From assembly GCA_009602735.1 (NCBI GenBank), contig WELA01007774.1, positions 486,252 through 550,251 on the forward strand: a stretch of 64,000 nucleotides of DNA, written 5' to 3'. Below are positions 44,442-55,357 of this stretch, in pieces (the first letter of the stretch is position 1; each line of letters begins with the position of its first letter). The translations under genes were made by a program, and so were the position numbers. The stretch is from Mesotaenium endlicherianum. Taxonomy: Eukaryota; Streptophyta; Zygnematophyceae; Zygnematales; Mesotaeniaceae. Below the pieces are notes generated by a model that saw only the letters and a program-made list of their open reading frames with translations, was not told the DNA's origin and searched no databases.

Positions 44442-45210
44442 CATTAGACACTCTTCTCTTCTCGCAGTTTCTGGATAGAAAACTTAAACTGCTACTGGTG
44501 ATAGGTCTCAGCATAATAAATTCTGAAAATTTACCTGGCTGTAGTCCATGAGTAGCCAGTCATTTAGAGTCCAAGTTTGCTCAATTTAGAGCACTGGTGA
44601 GAGAGATATGATGCTCTAAGTAGAAGGGGGTCAGGCTGCTGGCATTGTTAGGGCAGAATATGCCTTCTGACATTGTGCCCTCCCCTGAACTTGGAATGCT
44701 CTGAAACTCAAGACTCTGGTAGAACATCTTACAGCGCCCAGTTTGAGACTTAGTTTGCAGAATTTAGAGAAGTATAGAAGGACTTATGATTTTCAGAAGT
44801 TTCTGCATAGATTTGGAGGAGTGCCTACTCTCTCAGCTCTCAAAGACACTACAGAAATTAGAATGCTCTCAAATTTGGTGACCCGGTAGAGTTCTCCGAC
44901 GCAATTTGTCTGGCACTCGAATTTTTAGATTTGAAGCAATTTTGTGGACGCTATAAATTTTTGAGTTCGTGGCAGATTCTGGGCCAACTTGTACAATTTT
45001 CTTTATCATTAAGGAGTAGGCTAGCCAATAAGGTCACACCACCTACGACCTTGCCTAGTCTACCTTACATGTGTAGCACCTGACTTGGCGCCTTTGACTA
45101 GTCCTCTTCACATGTGTGGCATCTGACTTGAAACTGTTGACTAGTTTGCTCCACATGTGTAAGACCTGACTTGACGCGCCGAGACGTCGCTTTTTCTATC
45201 GGGGGGGTGA
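44442..45210 (+). other. 3' untranslated region of element B
   Basis: About 770 bp between pol and the 3' LTR with no open frame of note. Four similar units of the type ACCTGACTTG or TCTGACTTG...CACATGTGT are spaced about 60 bp apart near 45030-45180. The stretch ends in the purine tract GGGGGGGTGA beside the LTR. Confidence 0.6.
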
Positions 45211-45713
45211 TGTACTGATTTGAGTTATTATATATTAGTTTGCATATATGTTAATGTTTTCAAATATATTTGGAGTAGTATTGTGTGAAGTCAAGTGTGA
45301 ATAGGTACTCTAGTAACTTGGTTCATGTCCTTTGAACCTTCCAAGGCATTTTTGAAGTTAGAGGAAAGACCCAGAAGAACTCCACGTGGCAAAAGTCAAA
45401 TGTGCCATTTTTAGATCAGAAGGACATGTGTACATTATTCTAGAAAGAGGTGGCAAATTTTGGAATGTGTTGGGTGCCAACACATCAACATGCACTTTCC
45501 TAGAAATTACTTATGTAGCAAGTATATAAACAAGAGCTAGAACATAGAAAGATATTCCAGAATCACTCTTGTACTTGCCAAAATCCAGAAATGTATTAAC
45601 TTTCAAGAAGCCATCTCTCTTTCAAGAAGCTACCACTTGTGTTCAAAGATCCTTGTCTTGAATAGATGAAGTATTATATTTCACTAAGTACTTTATCTAC
45701 CTGTTTCACTACA
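45211..45713 (+). repeat. 3' LTR of element B
   Basis: 503 bp from TGTACTGATTTGAG to TTTCACTACA, followed by target duplication GCTGC (45714-45718). It differs from the 5' LTR at roughly 4 percent by eye. Confidence 0.88.
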
Positions 45714-45794
45714 GCTGCACTCTTTAGTATGATTGCAACTAATTCCTTTCCTCGTGAGTTACTACGCTTCCACAAGAGCACTCTTTCCCTTTCA

Positions 45795-48600
45795 GTCCAA
45801 CTGGCATCACATCAAACTCATAGTATCCATAACGTGTGTGGAAGGCAGTCTTGTGCTCATCTCCTTCAGCAATTTTTTTTTGATAATAACCACTCTTGAG
45901 ATCTATCTTACTGAACACTTTAGCACCAGACAGGGTATCAAGCAAGTCCTCAATTCTGGGTACAGCATACTTGTTCTTTATTATAATTATGTTAAGAGCT
46001 CTGTAATCAACGCACATCCGCATACTTCCATCCTTTTTCTTAACAAATAGGATGGATGCGCCATGAGGTGATTTATTGGGGGAAATATAACCATTTTCCT
46101 CAAAGTCTGCAATCTGTGTTTGCAACTCTTTGCTTTCCGCATAAGACAAGCCATAAGTGCGTTGCCAGGGTGGCTGACTCCCAGGTAATAAATCATTCTA
46201 TCATCTACTTCCCTTTTAGGGAGTAGTCCTGGAGACATATTAAAAACATCAGTATATTGAGCAACAAATTCTGCAGCAGTAGGGTGCTCCGGAGGGTGTA
46301 CCTTTTTCTCAACCCCTTCTTCAGGTTGAGGAGGTACCTCTCTTAGCAGCAGACATAACATTCTGTCTTCCTTCTGGTTCCAGCTTTTGACGAACTCCAT
46401 TGTATTCAACAATTTGCATCCTCCTGGAAATCTCTTCTTTTCCTTCATTTGCTATCCATACAGGACAAGAGGAAGAGCACTGGTAGGTGCCAAGTTAGTC
46501 TGCCCATCACTGGCTCCTCTCACTTTAACTGTACCTCTGCTCCAACACACTTCAGCTTGATATCTGTTAAGCCAGGACCTTCCTAGCACAAGATCATAAA
46601 AGCCAGTATTGAGTACCTCAAATGTAAGCGTTTTAGTTAGAACCGCAATGCCAGAATCTAACTGGACCTCAATAGGCTTGGTTATAACTCCTCCCGGGAT
46701 ACTTGAGGCATCTCCAAGGAATATTTTTCTATTCCTTTAGGTGGCAGTAGGCAGCCTTAGCTGCTTAACTAAGTTCTTATGGATAAAAGTATGTGACGCC
46801 CCTCCCTCAACAAATGCCTTCACCTTCCTACCTGCTATTATACAATGCAGTAGGATTGGGGGGATTGTCTTTTTCTAACATTCGCATTGTTCTCCTGACT
46901 TAGCAAAGAAATGTTGGACATCAGGTGGAACAAGATCATCCAGAGTGAGCACTCTCTGGAGGTCTATATTGCTGATGATCTTCTTTATCGGGTTGTCAGG
47001 CATGCATAGTGAATCCAATTCAACGAGACCCATAGTACCTGCTACGAGGGCAGCTAGTGACAACTCACTATCTCTAGCATCCTCACAGTCAGTAGACTGG
47101 ATTACTGACTGTTGCTGTCTTTTAAAGGTTGGTCTTTTCTCTCGACCTTTAGAAGGTGCTTGACTGGACACTGCTCTCTGTAGTGGCCCAACTGCTGGCA
47201 ATGGTAGCAAGTAGATTTTGCTGAGGCTGGTCTTGACTTAGTCCTACCACCACCTCTTCTATAGCCACCTCTTCCATAGCCACCTCGAGAGTAACTACCT
47301 CTCGCTCTAGATTGCATAGCACTTTACTCATACTCATATTCATCACCCTGATCATCCTCAGCCTGGTCTTTTTCAATTGCATTGTAGAAATCGTGGGGCT
47401 TTTTGACAATCTTAGACACCAAAGCATTACTCTCGCGCTTGTGATTGAACTGCTATTGATCCCAGGCATCAGCGTCCTAGATCAAGTCAGCCAGTTTCAG
47501 ATACTTCTTTTCAACAAAATGACCTGAGACTTTGGATTTCTAGCCATACCTGAAGTATGCTATTCTTTACCGCTTCGGGAAGTCTGGCTGCTTCATCATG
47601 TTCTCCTGGAACTTTTGAGCAAACTAAGCAATTGAAGTGGTCTGCTTCCGTGTCAAGGAGATCATCACATAGATAGCTTTCTCCTGCTGATTGATGGCAT
47701 CAAACTTCTCATGCAATTTCTTGACAAACTCTCCCCAAGTAGGGTCACCGAGTTGTTGAGCCTTACGCTCTCCTTTCCAGTACAGCCACCCGTCTGCTGC
47801 ACTGCCTTTTAGTAGAGCACCGGTGTGCCTGACCTTCTCGTGATCTTGCAGTTCTGGGTAATTCTCCAGCCACTGCTCAACATCCGCGAGAAACTTGATC
47901 AGGTAATACTTTTTGTTTCCCTCAGGGTCATAGTCCTGAGGAGGTTTTGGCTTAGGCTTACTAGGCCCTCTGCCACCACGACCAGTGGTTTGAGAACCCA
48001 GTTGGTCTCTGTCACGCAGCAAAGTCATAATGATCCTTTTGTCCTCCTGTTGGGACTGATACATGCTCGCCATTTGCAATTGCATTTGCAAAAATAATGC
48101 TCCAAGATCTACACTCTGAGGTGGGAGTCTAGCAAATGCAGCAGCAGCAATGGCATCCACTCGCTGAGTAGTGTCCTCAACATTTCCTCTTGCTCCTGCA
48201 ACAGCAATTCCTGCCACATTCAGCCGCTCACAAATTTGACCTAGAGGCACATTGAGCTGTACAGTAGGAGGTGGGTTCAGAACATTGGCCCTTGCTGCCA
48301 TACGTTCTTCGACAGTGCGCTCGTCCGCTGGTTGCCCTTTCCTCCTCTCTGCATCTGCCTCAACATTTGCTAATCATTCAGCTTCTAATCTGACTCTCTT
48401 CTCCTCAGCTTGTTGTGTTGCCACTGCGGCAATAGCAGCTGCCTCATCTGCAGCCTCTCTAGGTGCAGTATCTGCCACTGCTTTGAAACAGGTACGGGTT
48501 CCCGCTACATGGCTTTCAGCCTGGTTTTCGACTTTCTCGTTATCCTAGTTCTTAATGTCTCAAAAGTGGCTAGTTTGAGACCTTGTCCTCAACACACAAA
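45795..48600 (-). pseudogene. gag and partial pol of element H
   Basis: Minus-strand frames match element A: reverse transcriptase start ([20 protein letters not shown] near 45930-46020), the protease-to-RT linker (46200-46450), the protease region (46600-46850), gag with zinc knuckle ([15 protein letters not shown] near 47170-47220) and the gag core at 47624-48301. Many breaks. Confidence 0.78.
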
Positions 48601-48616
48601 GAAGACTGCGAAAAAA

Positions 48617-48628
48617 GCTCCGATACCA
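48617..48628 (-). promoter_or_regulatory. Primer binding site of element H
   Basis: The minus strand reads TGGTATCGGAGC one base from the LTR, identical to the site in element A. Confidence 0.75.
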
Positions 48629-48629
48629 C

Positions 48630-49346
48630 TGAAATGAATTGACTTACCAAATAGGCAATTAAGAATTAATGAAGATCTTTATATTGGCAAGTAATCTTTA
48701 CGGTGTTTTCTGTTAATTGATTAAACAGCAAAAGACAACACACTAGCAGTGGACAATACTCGCAAGTCAAATGCAAGTAATCTAGCATCAATAGTGCACT
48801 AGTAAACTCTTACATAAGCAAGGCTAGAAGACAGTCCATATCAATGGCTTCCCGCCTTGGATTCGGACATCTCTCAGTAATCTGTACAAGAGAGTTGGCC
48901 TTGTTTCCGAGTGCCATACTCGAGAGCAATACCTAGTATATGTACATGGAATGAGTTTACTGTTCAATGGCAAGTGCGATGGCACCGCCTACCCAAGAGT
49001 TAACCATGTTGGCAGGATCTCGGCTAACCAAATCCACAGCCGTCTCCCATCATCCCATATCGCCATCCATCATAAGGATGTCATCTGGCCATTCATCTAG
49101 CATATCACACTTTGATGCATGTCTAGGCAGTTCGCTGCTACCGAGTATGGAAGTCAACTGGCTGCCAAAGAATGTGTCAGCAAGCTGACTTAAGTTGACT
49201 TCAGCCTTCTGCTCTCGGCTGAGTCATTAAATTGAATTCATATAAAGTCCAGCAGATTGAATGTTGACTAAAGGTGAGCAGGCCAAACTTAATTAACTAT
49301 TGTATTTAAATGAATCTTATATTTACCAATAGACTGATTAATTACA
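48630..49346 (-). repeat. 5' LTR of element H (family A)
   Basis: 717 bp, TGAAATGAATTGAC to TTAATTACA on the + strand. It shares several diagnostic variants with the LTR at 16953-17748. Confidence 0.82.
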
Positions 49347-49818
49347 CAATATCCCTTTTATATTTATTTTTTTGAAATGTGTCGGTTTAATTTTCAAAGA
49401 CGTTTTTTGTGCAAATTAGGACATCCCCGCAAGTCTTTTGCACGTATGAACCACTCGCGCCACTGCACACATAACGGGCAGGCACCTCGTAGAGCCTCGA
49501 AAGTTGCCGCCCAAAATAGGATGGATGAAAGTTTTAACCTATTCCTCACTTGCCCTCAATCTTCTCTCACGCTTAGCATTTTTTGCAACTGCTACATATC
49601 TTCTCGTCTGCGCCTCCAACTATTTAGGTGGTTTCTGTAAATTGTATTATATAGAGGCCTGTTAACTTAGTACCACAAAACCGTTGATTGTCTTTGTATC
49701 CTACTGCCTTAAGTTTATGTTTGTCATGGAACATGCTAAAGATTCCCGGCGAATGTTAGAGGGAATAGGCCTCCATTTGTGGATATATCATGCATTACAG
49801 ATCGTAATGAAGACTGCA
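49347..49818. other. Unassigned sequence between element H and TRIM copy 2
   Basis: About 470 bp without gene, LTR or RNA signal that I can recognise. Probably older host or repeat DNA. Confidence 0.5.
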
Positions 49819-51071
49819 TGTAACGATCCACCATGTGGCTGGTTGCGGCGAATGCGACACGTCACGGAATGCGACGGAAGTGTCGATTTGAATGTGTATA
49901 AGTACAATTGGCGCGCGATCAAAGTACCTCATATTACCCTTTTCGTTCGTATCGCTACAATGGTATCGGAGCGCGAACGTATGCAACCGTGTCCAATGTA
50001 AGGTCATAAGTTTATGAAGTGCATTTTTGAGTTTCTTAAAAGTATGTTTTGATTGCATAGAAGTGTAGAGTGTATTTTTGTGGTCATTTTGATATAAAGT
50101 TCGTCAAATTTGGTTAAGTATTGAGAGAGTTATGGATTTCCAAAGTTTAGTTAGTTTTGGGGTCGGTTGACGACTGTCCTTAATTCGCAGTGAGCGCGAC
50201 CGTCGGATTGACCGACAGCGTCAAGCAATCTGGACCGTTAGAATAAATTTGAACCTTCACGTAAGTTCGGCTGACGCGGAGTGCCGACTAGGTCTATTCA
50301 CCTAGAAGTTTCGGATTAGCCTAGCGCGTCTAAGTTAGTATATTCTAGATATTTCGATGAATGCATGTAGACGTCAAATCGGCCCGACACGTCAGATGAG
50401 ACTGATCTGGCTTTCTCGAATATTCTGGAAGGGACGATTTGACAAACACTTCGGAAAATCCGTTGCTAAGCGGCCCTCCCGCCTAGGGGCAAGCGGCCGT
50501 CGTAGAAAACTATAAATAGACATAACTACCTCATTTCTTATCAGTTTTCACTTCTGTAAATTTCTACGGGTTTGTAATGACAAGGCCTTTTATCCTACAT
50601 GATTTGTGAGCAGTTTCTTGCTACTCAAAATGTTGAGTAATTTCCTAAGCTTTCTTAGTGATATGCCGCTGCACTCTTTAGTATCATTGCAACTAGTTCT
50701 TTTCCTCGTGAGTTACTACGCTTCCACTAGGGCACTCAGCCCCTTTCATCCAAGATACCAAGGTTCAAATCCCAATGAGCACAAGGTGCTCCAGGGGGTG
50801 CGAGGCTGGTCGATGGTACGACCGTATGGCGATCTTTGGATTGTACGAAGAAAGGTCACTATCTCAAAACAATGTCTTTTGCGCCGCCGCGGCTTGAGTG
50901 CCCGGGACGTGCACACTAGGTAGGAGGAGTGTAACGATCCGCCACGTGGTCGGTCGCAGCGCGTGCGACACGTCGCGGAATGCGACGGAAGTGTCGATTC
51001 GAATGTGTATGAGTGCCATTAGCGCGCGATCAAAAGTACCTCGAGTTACCTTTTTTGTTCGTATCGCTACA
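49819..51071 (+). mobile_element. TRIM copy 2, split by solo LTR R2
   Basis: LTRs 49819-49959 (141 bp) and 50930-51071 (142 bp) match the TRIM at 9149-9961. TGGTATCGGAGC follows the left LTR at 49961-49972, and the purine tract TAGGAGGAG precedes the right one. The internal unit is interrupted at 49997-50748. Outer flanks CTGCA and CTCCA differ at one position, so the target duplication is slightly decayed. The internal GGTTCAAATCCC again resembles a tRNA B box. Confidence 0.82.
49997..50748 (+). mobile_element. Solo LTR R2 inside TRIM copy 2
   Basis: 752 bp, TGTAAGGTCATAAG to CCCTTTCA, flanked by TCCAA on both sides (49992-49996, 50749-50753). TATAAATA near 50511 gives a + orientation promoter. 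Same family as R1 at 29637-45794. Confidence 0.87.
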
Positions 51072-52850
51072 CTCCAAGAGTATACTAGAAGTCATGGAGA
51101 AACTTGTGAAGGACCTACAGGCTCGTACTATTTGCATGCAACGCCTTGTTGAAACTTACATGGATCGTATGAAAGTTGATGAAATCATCACTACACCACG
51201 TGTTAAGATTATTATTAAAACACACATCCGGTTGGAAGAAGCAAGGGAGGACTATTCTGCAATCCATGATGGGTTGTGAAAGTAGAGAGAAAATTGATAG
51301 TACAGACGTTTGCATAACGAATGCATGTAGCTGCACTTCAGTCATGCTATGAAGGCATTATTAATAATAGTAATAGGGAAATTGCATACCTCGTTACATG
51401 TAAAAATTAGCTCTTTCACCTTCGCGCTCTTTTTCCTTCTTCCTTCTCCTCGTTCTTGCTTCACTTGCAGAATGTGCGAGGAAAAGATGAGGAGAAACGT
51501 GCATGGCTCGTGTCTTTCACAGGCACCTGCATGCATGCATCCTCAAAATGATAAATCTTACGCGCTTGACTCATGTCACGTCAAGTTAGCTTGCATGCAA
51601 GCCTCGTAATTTTTGCGCGTGAGAACATAACCGTCTCGGTCAGCATGCACTTAGACGTGGCCTTCAAGGCCATCTCTCCTGTCTTGGCAGGTCCATCGTG
51701 GTTGCCGTGCTAGTGGACCATGGCTGAGGTGGCCTGCCCCCTCAACTTGGCCTGTCTTGGCGTGCCCTGAGATGGCCGTTGCAAGAGATATGCTCAACTT
51801 GGCAGCTGCTGGCGTGGACCTTTGCAGGTTAAGCGGGGTGAGTCTTGCAACTGACTTGTCTGTCAATTCCCCACCCATTGCTGGGATCGCATTTGACTGC
51901 TACAATCACACCTCACGTGTGCCCGACTATAGTCTTTCAATGCTGAAGTGCACATGTCAGCAATTGGTTTGGTGAGTCAACGTTGACTTTTCGTACGTGG
52001 GGCGACCCTGACTTTTTTTCACACGTACCGTGCCGTCAAATTGCTAGTAGTCACGAAAAGCAGTGAAAAGGGAGCTCCGAAATAACACGAAGGTCGGACC
52101 GCAAGGACCGACAAATTTGGTGTCCTGTGCTAACATAGCTGGTGGTTGCTGGTGTTGAGCTGCGAAAACATGCTAACGGGATCGCTCAGCACATTGTCCT
52201 GCATCAACCAGTCACAGATCGGTCCAGACTCCAGAGTCCAGACTCCAGCGTCCAGACCAGTCCAGACCAGCCCCAGGCCGCGCGACATGACGACGAACAG
52301 ACAAACACAGGTCAACCTGGGTGCCCCCGGTTCAATTTTCCTGCTAGTCCTTGTAGTGCCTGATAGGGTCCACGGCAACGTTAATTCAATCCTATTCAGG
52401 GATAAAAACATGGCTGCTGTTTTACTTCTTCTATTTCCTGATAACAATATATTGTCGGGACTGATAACTTTGCTGCACGCGCATTCTAGCCTCAGGTAGC
52501 CTCCAAATTAGATGGTCCAACGGACTTGCCCTTCTCATCAGGATATTGTGACTCCAGGTACGTCAACCTGAGACGTCATTGTGACCCCAGAACCTTGTTG
52601 CGTGGTGTTGTATACACCTTGAGGTCAACTGCAGCATGTGGCGACACGAATCCAAACTGCATCAACAGTGCCAACTCCGGAGTGGCCGAAGGCCGAAGAG
52701 ACTACAGTGCCCCACACTGACCCACTTCCGAGGACTTTGCTCAATGCATCAGCTTTCATACAAAGTAATCGAATTTCAACTCACATTCCATTATTCTGTC
52801 CAGCCACTCCGGCTACACACAGGAAATAGTGTTTTAGGTTCTTTCTTCTC
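51072..52850. other. Intergenic stretch upstream of the PAN/root cap gene
   Basis: No firm gene. At 51080-51280 a + frame (EVMEKLVKDLQARTICMQRL, ending in a stop) looks like a decayed exon of unknown origin. At 52195-52275 there are short direct repeats built on TCCAGACTCCAG and GTCCAGACCA. The remainder is unremarkable. Confidence 0.45.
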
Positions 52851-52853
52851 TTC

Positions 52854-52861
52854 ATTAAATA
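52854..52861 (+). promoter_or_regulatory. Possible TATA box of the PAN/root cap gene
   Basis: TTAAATAT-type sequence about 45 bp before the start codon at 52906, giving a short leader. This position is normal for a plant Pol II promoter. Confidence 0.45.
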
Positions 52862-52905
52862 TCCCTCACTAAGGCTCTGCCCTCAAAAACTCACTATCTA
52901 TCACC

Positions 52906-55357
52906 ATGGCAATTTCCTACACTGCGATTGCTTTGTTTGCCCTCATAGGCTTGGCAGCCGTGGCTGAGGCCAAGAGTATCTCAACTGTTAACATGCCTCA
53001 GGGCGAGTGCACTCCTAAGAAGTGTAAGAAGGCCGTTGAGAAGTCAAATGTCGGTTATTTCAAGGTACTTTGGCGCTAGTTTTCAGTGAAAGCGCTAGTT
53101 ACTAGTGCGAGTTAGAAGCAAGGGTGATTGTGCATGGAGCTTGCTTGTGATTCGTGAATGGTGACATCGTGGGTTTAAATACTCGGGCTAAAACTTTAAA
53201 AAGTGCAATTCTGTCGGGCCAAACTTAGGGAGCAAAGGTTGCTGATATTCAAGTGCTCCCAAAAGTTGGCTTACGCCGTGGCATGTCTTGTTCCTGCAGA
53301 TGTTCAAGAAGCTCGATGGATACATGATGACGACTGATGTGGATACCGTCGCTGAATGCTGCAACTTGTGCCGCACATCACCCGGCTGCGTCTTCTGGCA
53401 GTTGACCTCCACGTAAGACATACTCCTTACCTTGGGAACTTGTGCCAAAATGCTGCAGTGGGGAACCAAGTTTGGGTGCAGTATGTGGGCAGGCTTCTGT
53501 TCTGGTACTGTGAGTTGCCTGCTCCTCGTACTGCATATCCATTGTGTGATTCCATTTCCATCTCATGCAGTGGGCTCACACACTGAAGCTGTGCCTTCTT
53601 CCTTTCGCTGCCCCCCTTGCGCTGCCCCCCTTGCTAACAAATTGGTTGTTGTGTGTCCTCCCCCCTACAGCGACCTTGTGGATCAGAGTGGCAAGTGCCA
53701 CCTCATGAACTCCGAGGGCACTCCCGAGCTCGCCCAGGCCACCGTCCAGGCAACCAGGATCGGAGGCAAGTGTAACGCGGAGGTCAAGGACGACCCCCAC
53801 TTCGTCGGTGCCCGCGGCACCCGCTTCGACTTCAACGGCGAGCCTAACAAGGCGTTTGCTCTCATCTCCGACAAGGACCTAGAGGTCAACATGATGCTCC
53901 GCGGCTACTACGACACCCGCACCGTCGGCGCCACCGTTGTCGAGGGCGGCAAGGCTCTCCGCACCTGGATCAAGTGAGCCCGCGATGCCCGCCCGGTGCT
54001 CTTTGACCCTCAGCATGCTGAGGTTTTGCATCTTGCACGTGGTGCCGAATAGCTCCTTTTTCTCCATGACATAGTACACGGTGTCCGCGTCTGACAGCGT
54101 CCGGGGCTGCTGTGTCTGATGGTCCACCTCTAGCACGGCTGTTCTCCAGCTGGTACCTGGGCCAGGTGTTGGTCGAATGCCTGAAAGTTGTCGGCTGTTA
54201 CCCTTCAACCGAACAACACTGATTGTTGCCAGAGACTGATGCTCCGTCCAACCGCTCCTCTTGCCTTGCAGGGAGGTCGGCATTGTGTGGACCGCTGAGG
54301 GCGCCGAGCACAAGCTTCACCTGGTTGCCCGTGACGGCAAGGACCAGACCCGCGGCGACGGCTTCCTCGCCTCCGCCACCGTTGACGGCCTCGTCATCCC
54401 CCGCCTTCGTGTACGGCCCTGCCCCCGCGCTACCCCTCGTGCTTGCTTCGTCCCCCCCCTTCCTTCTTTCAGCATCTTCTTTCAGCATGTTCCTCCCCGG
54501 CATTCAGCATGGATATCAAGAAGGTTCTGTGTCCCTCTTGCATGCCTTCTTTTCTGCCCCTCGTTGCCTGACTGCATGTTTGACATGATGCTCCGTGCCC
54601 CACTCCCAGTTCCTACTGCTGTGCTGACTTGGAACATGTGCGTGTATGTGCCAGGTGGGTGAGGTCTTCACCTCCCAGGGAGGACTGGAGGTGACCTTCG
54701 TCGCAATCGAGAACAAGAACGAGTTTGATTTGGACCACTACACCGTCAAGGTCGCCGGCCTCTTGGACATGGACGTCCAGATGCGCATCGCCCGCGCTGA
54801 GATGCAGGCCGCTGACGACTCCGAGGTCCACTTCAACCTCGGCTTCAACAAGATTGAGGTGTGTTTGCAGAATCTCTCTCCCCTCTTCCCCCCGTTCCCC
54901 TTGTGCACCTGCTGTTACACTTACGCCTGACCCAAGTTGCTAGTGCATCCGGCTAGTTTCCTGTAATGGAAATTGTCCATGCCCACCAGGCTCCAAAATC
55001 GTTGTGAGTATTCCTTGATATATACTCTCCCCCATAGGGAATGTACACAAACAAAGAGGCTGACAAACTGTTCTCGCTTGTACTTTACCCCTGGCGCAGA
55101 ACACAAGGGCCATCCACGGAATCCTGGGACAGACCTACCGCATGGACCACGAGCAGAGGGCGTTCGACTACCAGGAGATTGTCACCATGCTCGGAACAGC
55201 CGTCCAGGCTGACGGTGAGACCGGCAAGGGCTTCCTTGACGGCACCCCCGCCGACTACATCGTCTCCGACATCCTCGAGAGCGACAGCCAGTACAACTCA
55301 TACATTGGAGTCCCCTCCAGCGAGGACATCGAGGATGTCATCCAGATCTTTGGTTAA
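52906..55357 (+). CDS. Secreted protein with PAN/Apple-like and root cap domains, six exons
   Basis: Exons by GT-AG sites: 52906-53064, 53300-53412, 53671-53973, 54272-54410, 54655-54858, 55100-55357; phases agree and give 391 codons. Residues 1-22 are a signal peptide (ISYTAIALFALIGLAAVAEA). Residues about 30-110 form a Cys-rich PAN/Apple-like module (CTPKKCKKAVEK, VAECCNLCRTSPGCVFWQL, GKCHLMNS). A DPHFVGARGTRFDFNG motif and following beta-rich region, then GILGQTYRMD, are typical of the plant root cap protein family. It is likely an extracellular or cell-wall protein; its ligand is unknown. Codons are strongly C-ending in later exons, suggesting high expression. Family membership is recognised; exon edges are inferred by eye. 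Confidence 0.85.

Larger units (their letters stand above)
30316..45713 (+). mobile_element. Ty3/gypsy LTR retrotransposon, family B, with element A nested inside gag
   Basis: LTRs 30316-30818 and 45211-45713 (503 bp each), flanked by GCTGC on both sides. Primer site TGGTATCAAAGC is at 30820-30831, gag starts at 30856, gag/pol continue at 40056-44441, and a purine tract (GGGGGGGTGA) abuts the right LTR. Without the 8.8-kb insert it is about 6.6 kb. The LTRs differ at roughly 4 percent by eye. The pol frame is long and open, but the nested element splits gag, so the copy is disrupted. Confidence 0.88.
29637..45794 (+). mobile_element. Solo LTR R1 (third LTR type), split by element B
   Basis: The LTR lies at 29637-30315 and 45714-45794, about 755 bp without the insert, starting TGTGAGGTCATAGG and ending CCCTTTCA. 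Flanks are GTCCA at 29632-29636 and 45795-45799. The same LTR, unsplit, is at 49997-50748 (752 bp), which confirms the boundaries. Element B sits inside with GCTGC on both sides (30311-30315, 45714-45718). Confidence 0.85.
29598..49346 (-). mobile_element. Family A element H, split by nested insertions
   Basis: A pol scrap at 29598-29636 (catalytic RT region) resumes at 45795 after an inserted solo LTR that has GTCCA on both sides. From there the minus strand carries RT, protease-side and gag sequence up to the primer site (TGGTATCGGAGC, 48617-48628) and 5' LTR (48630-49346). Its 3' half is not joined to it here; element C2 lies at the left edge. Broken in many places. It is the oldest layer of the nest. 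Confidence 0.75.
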
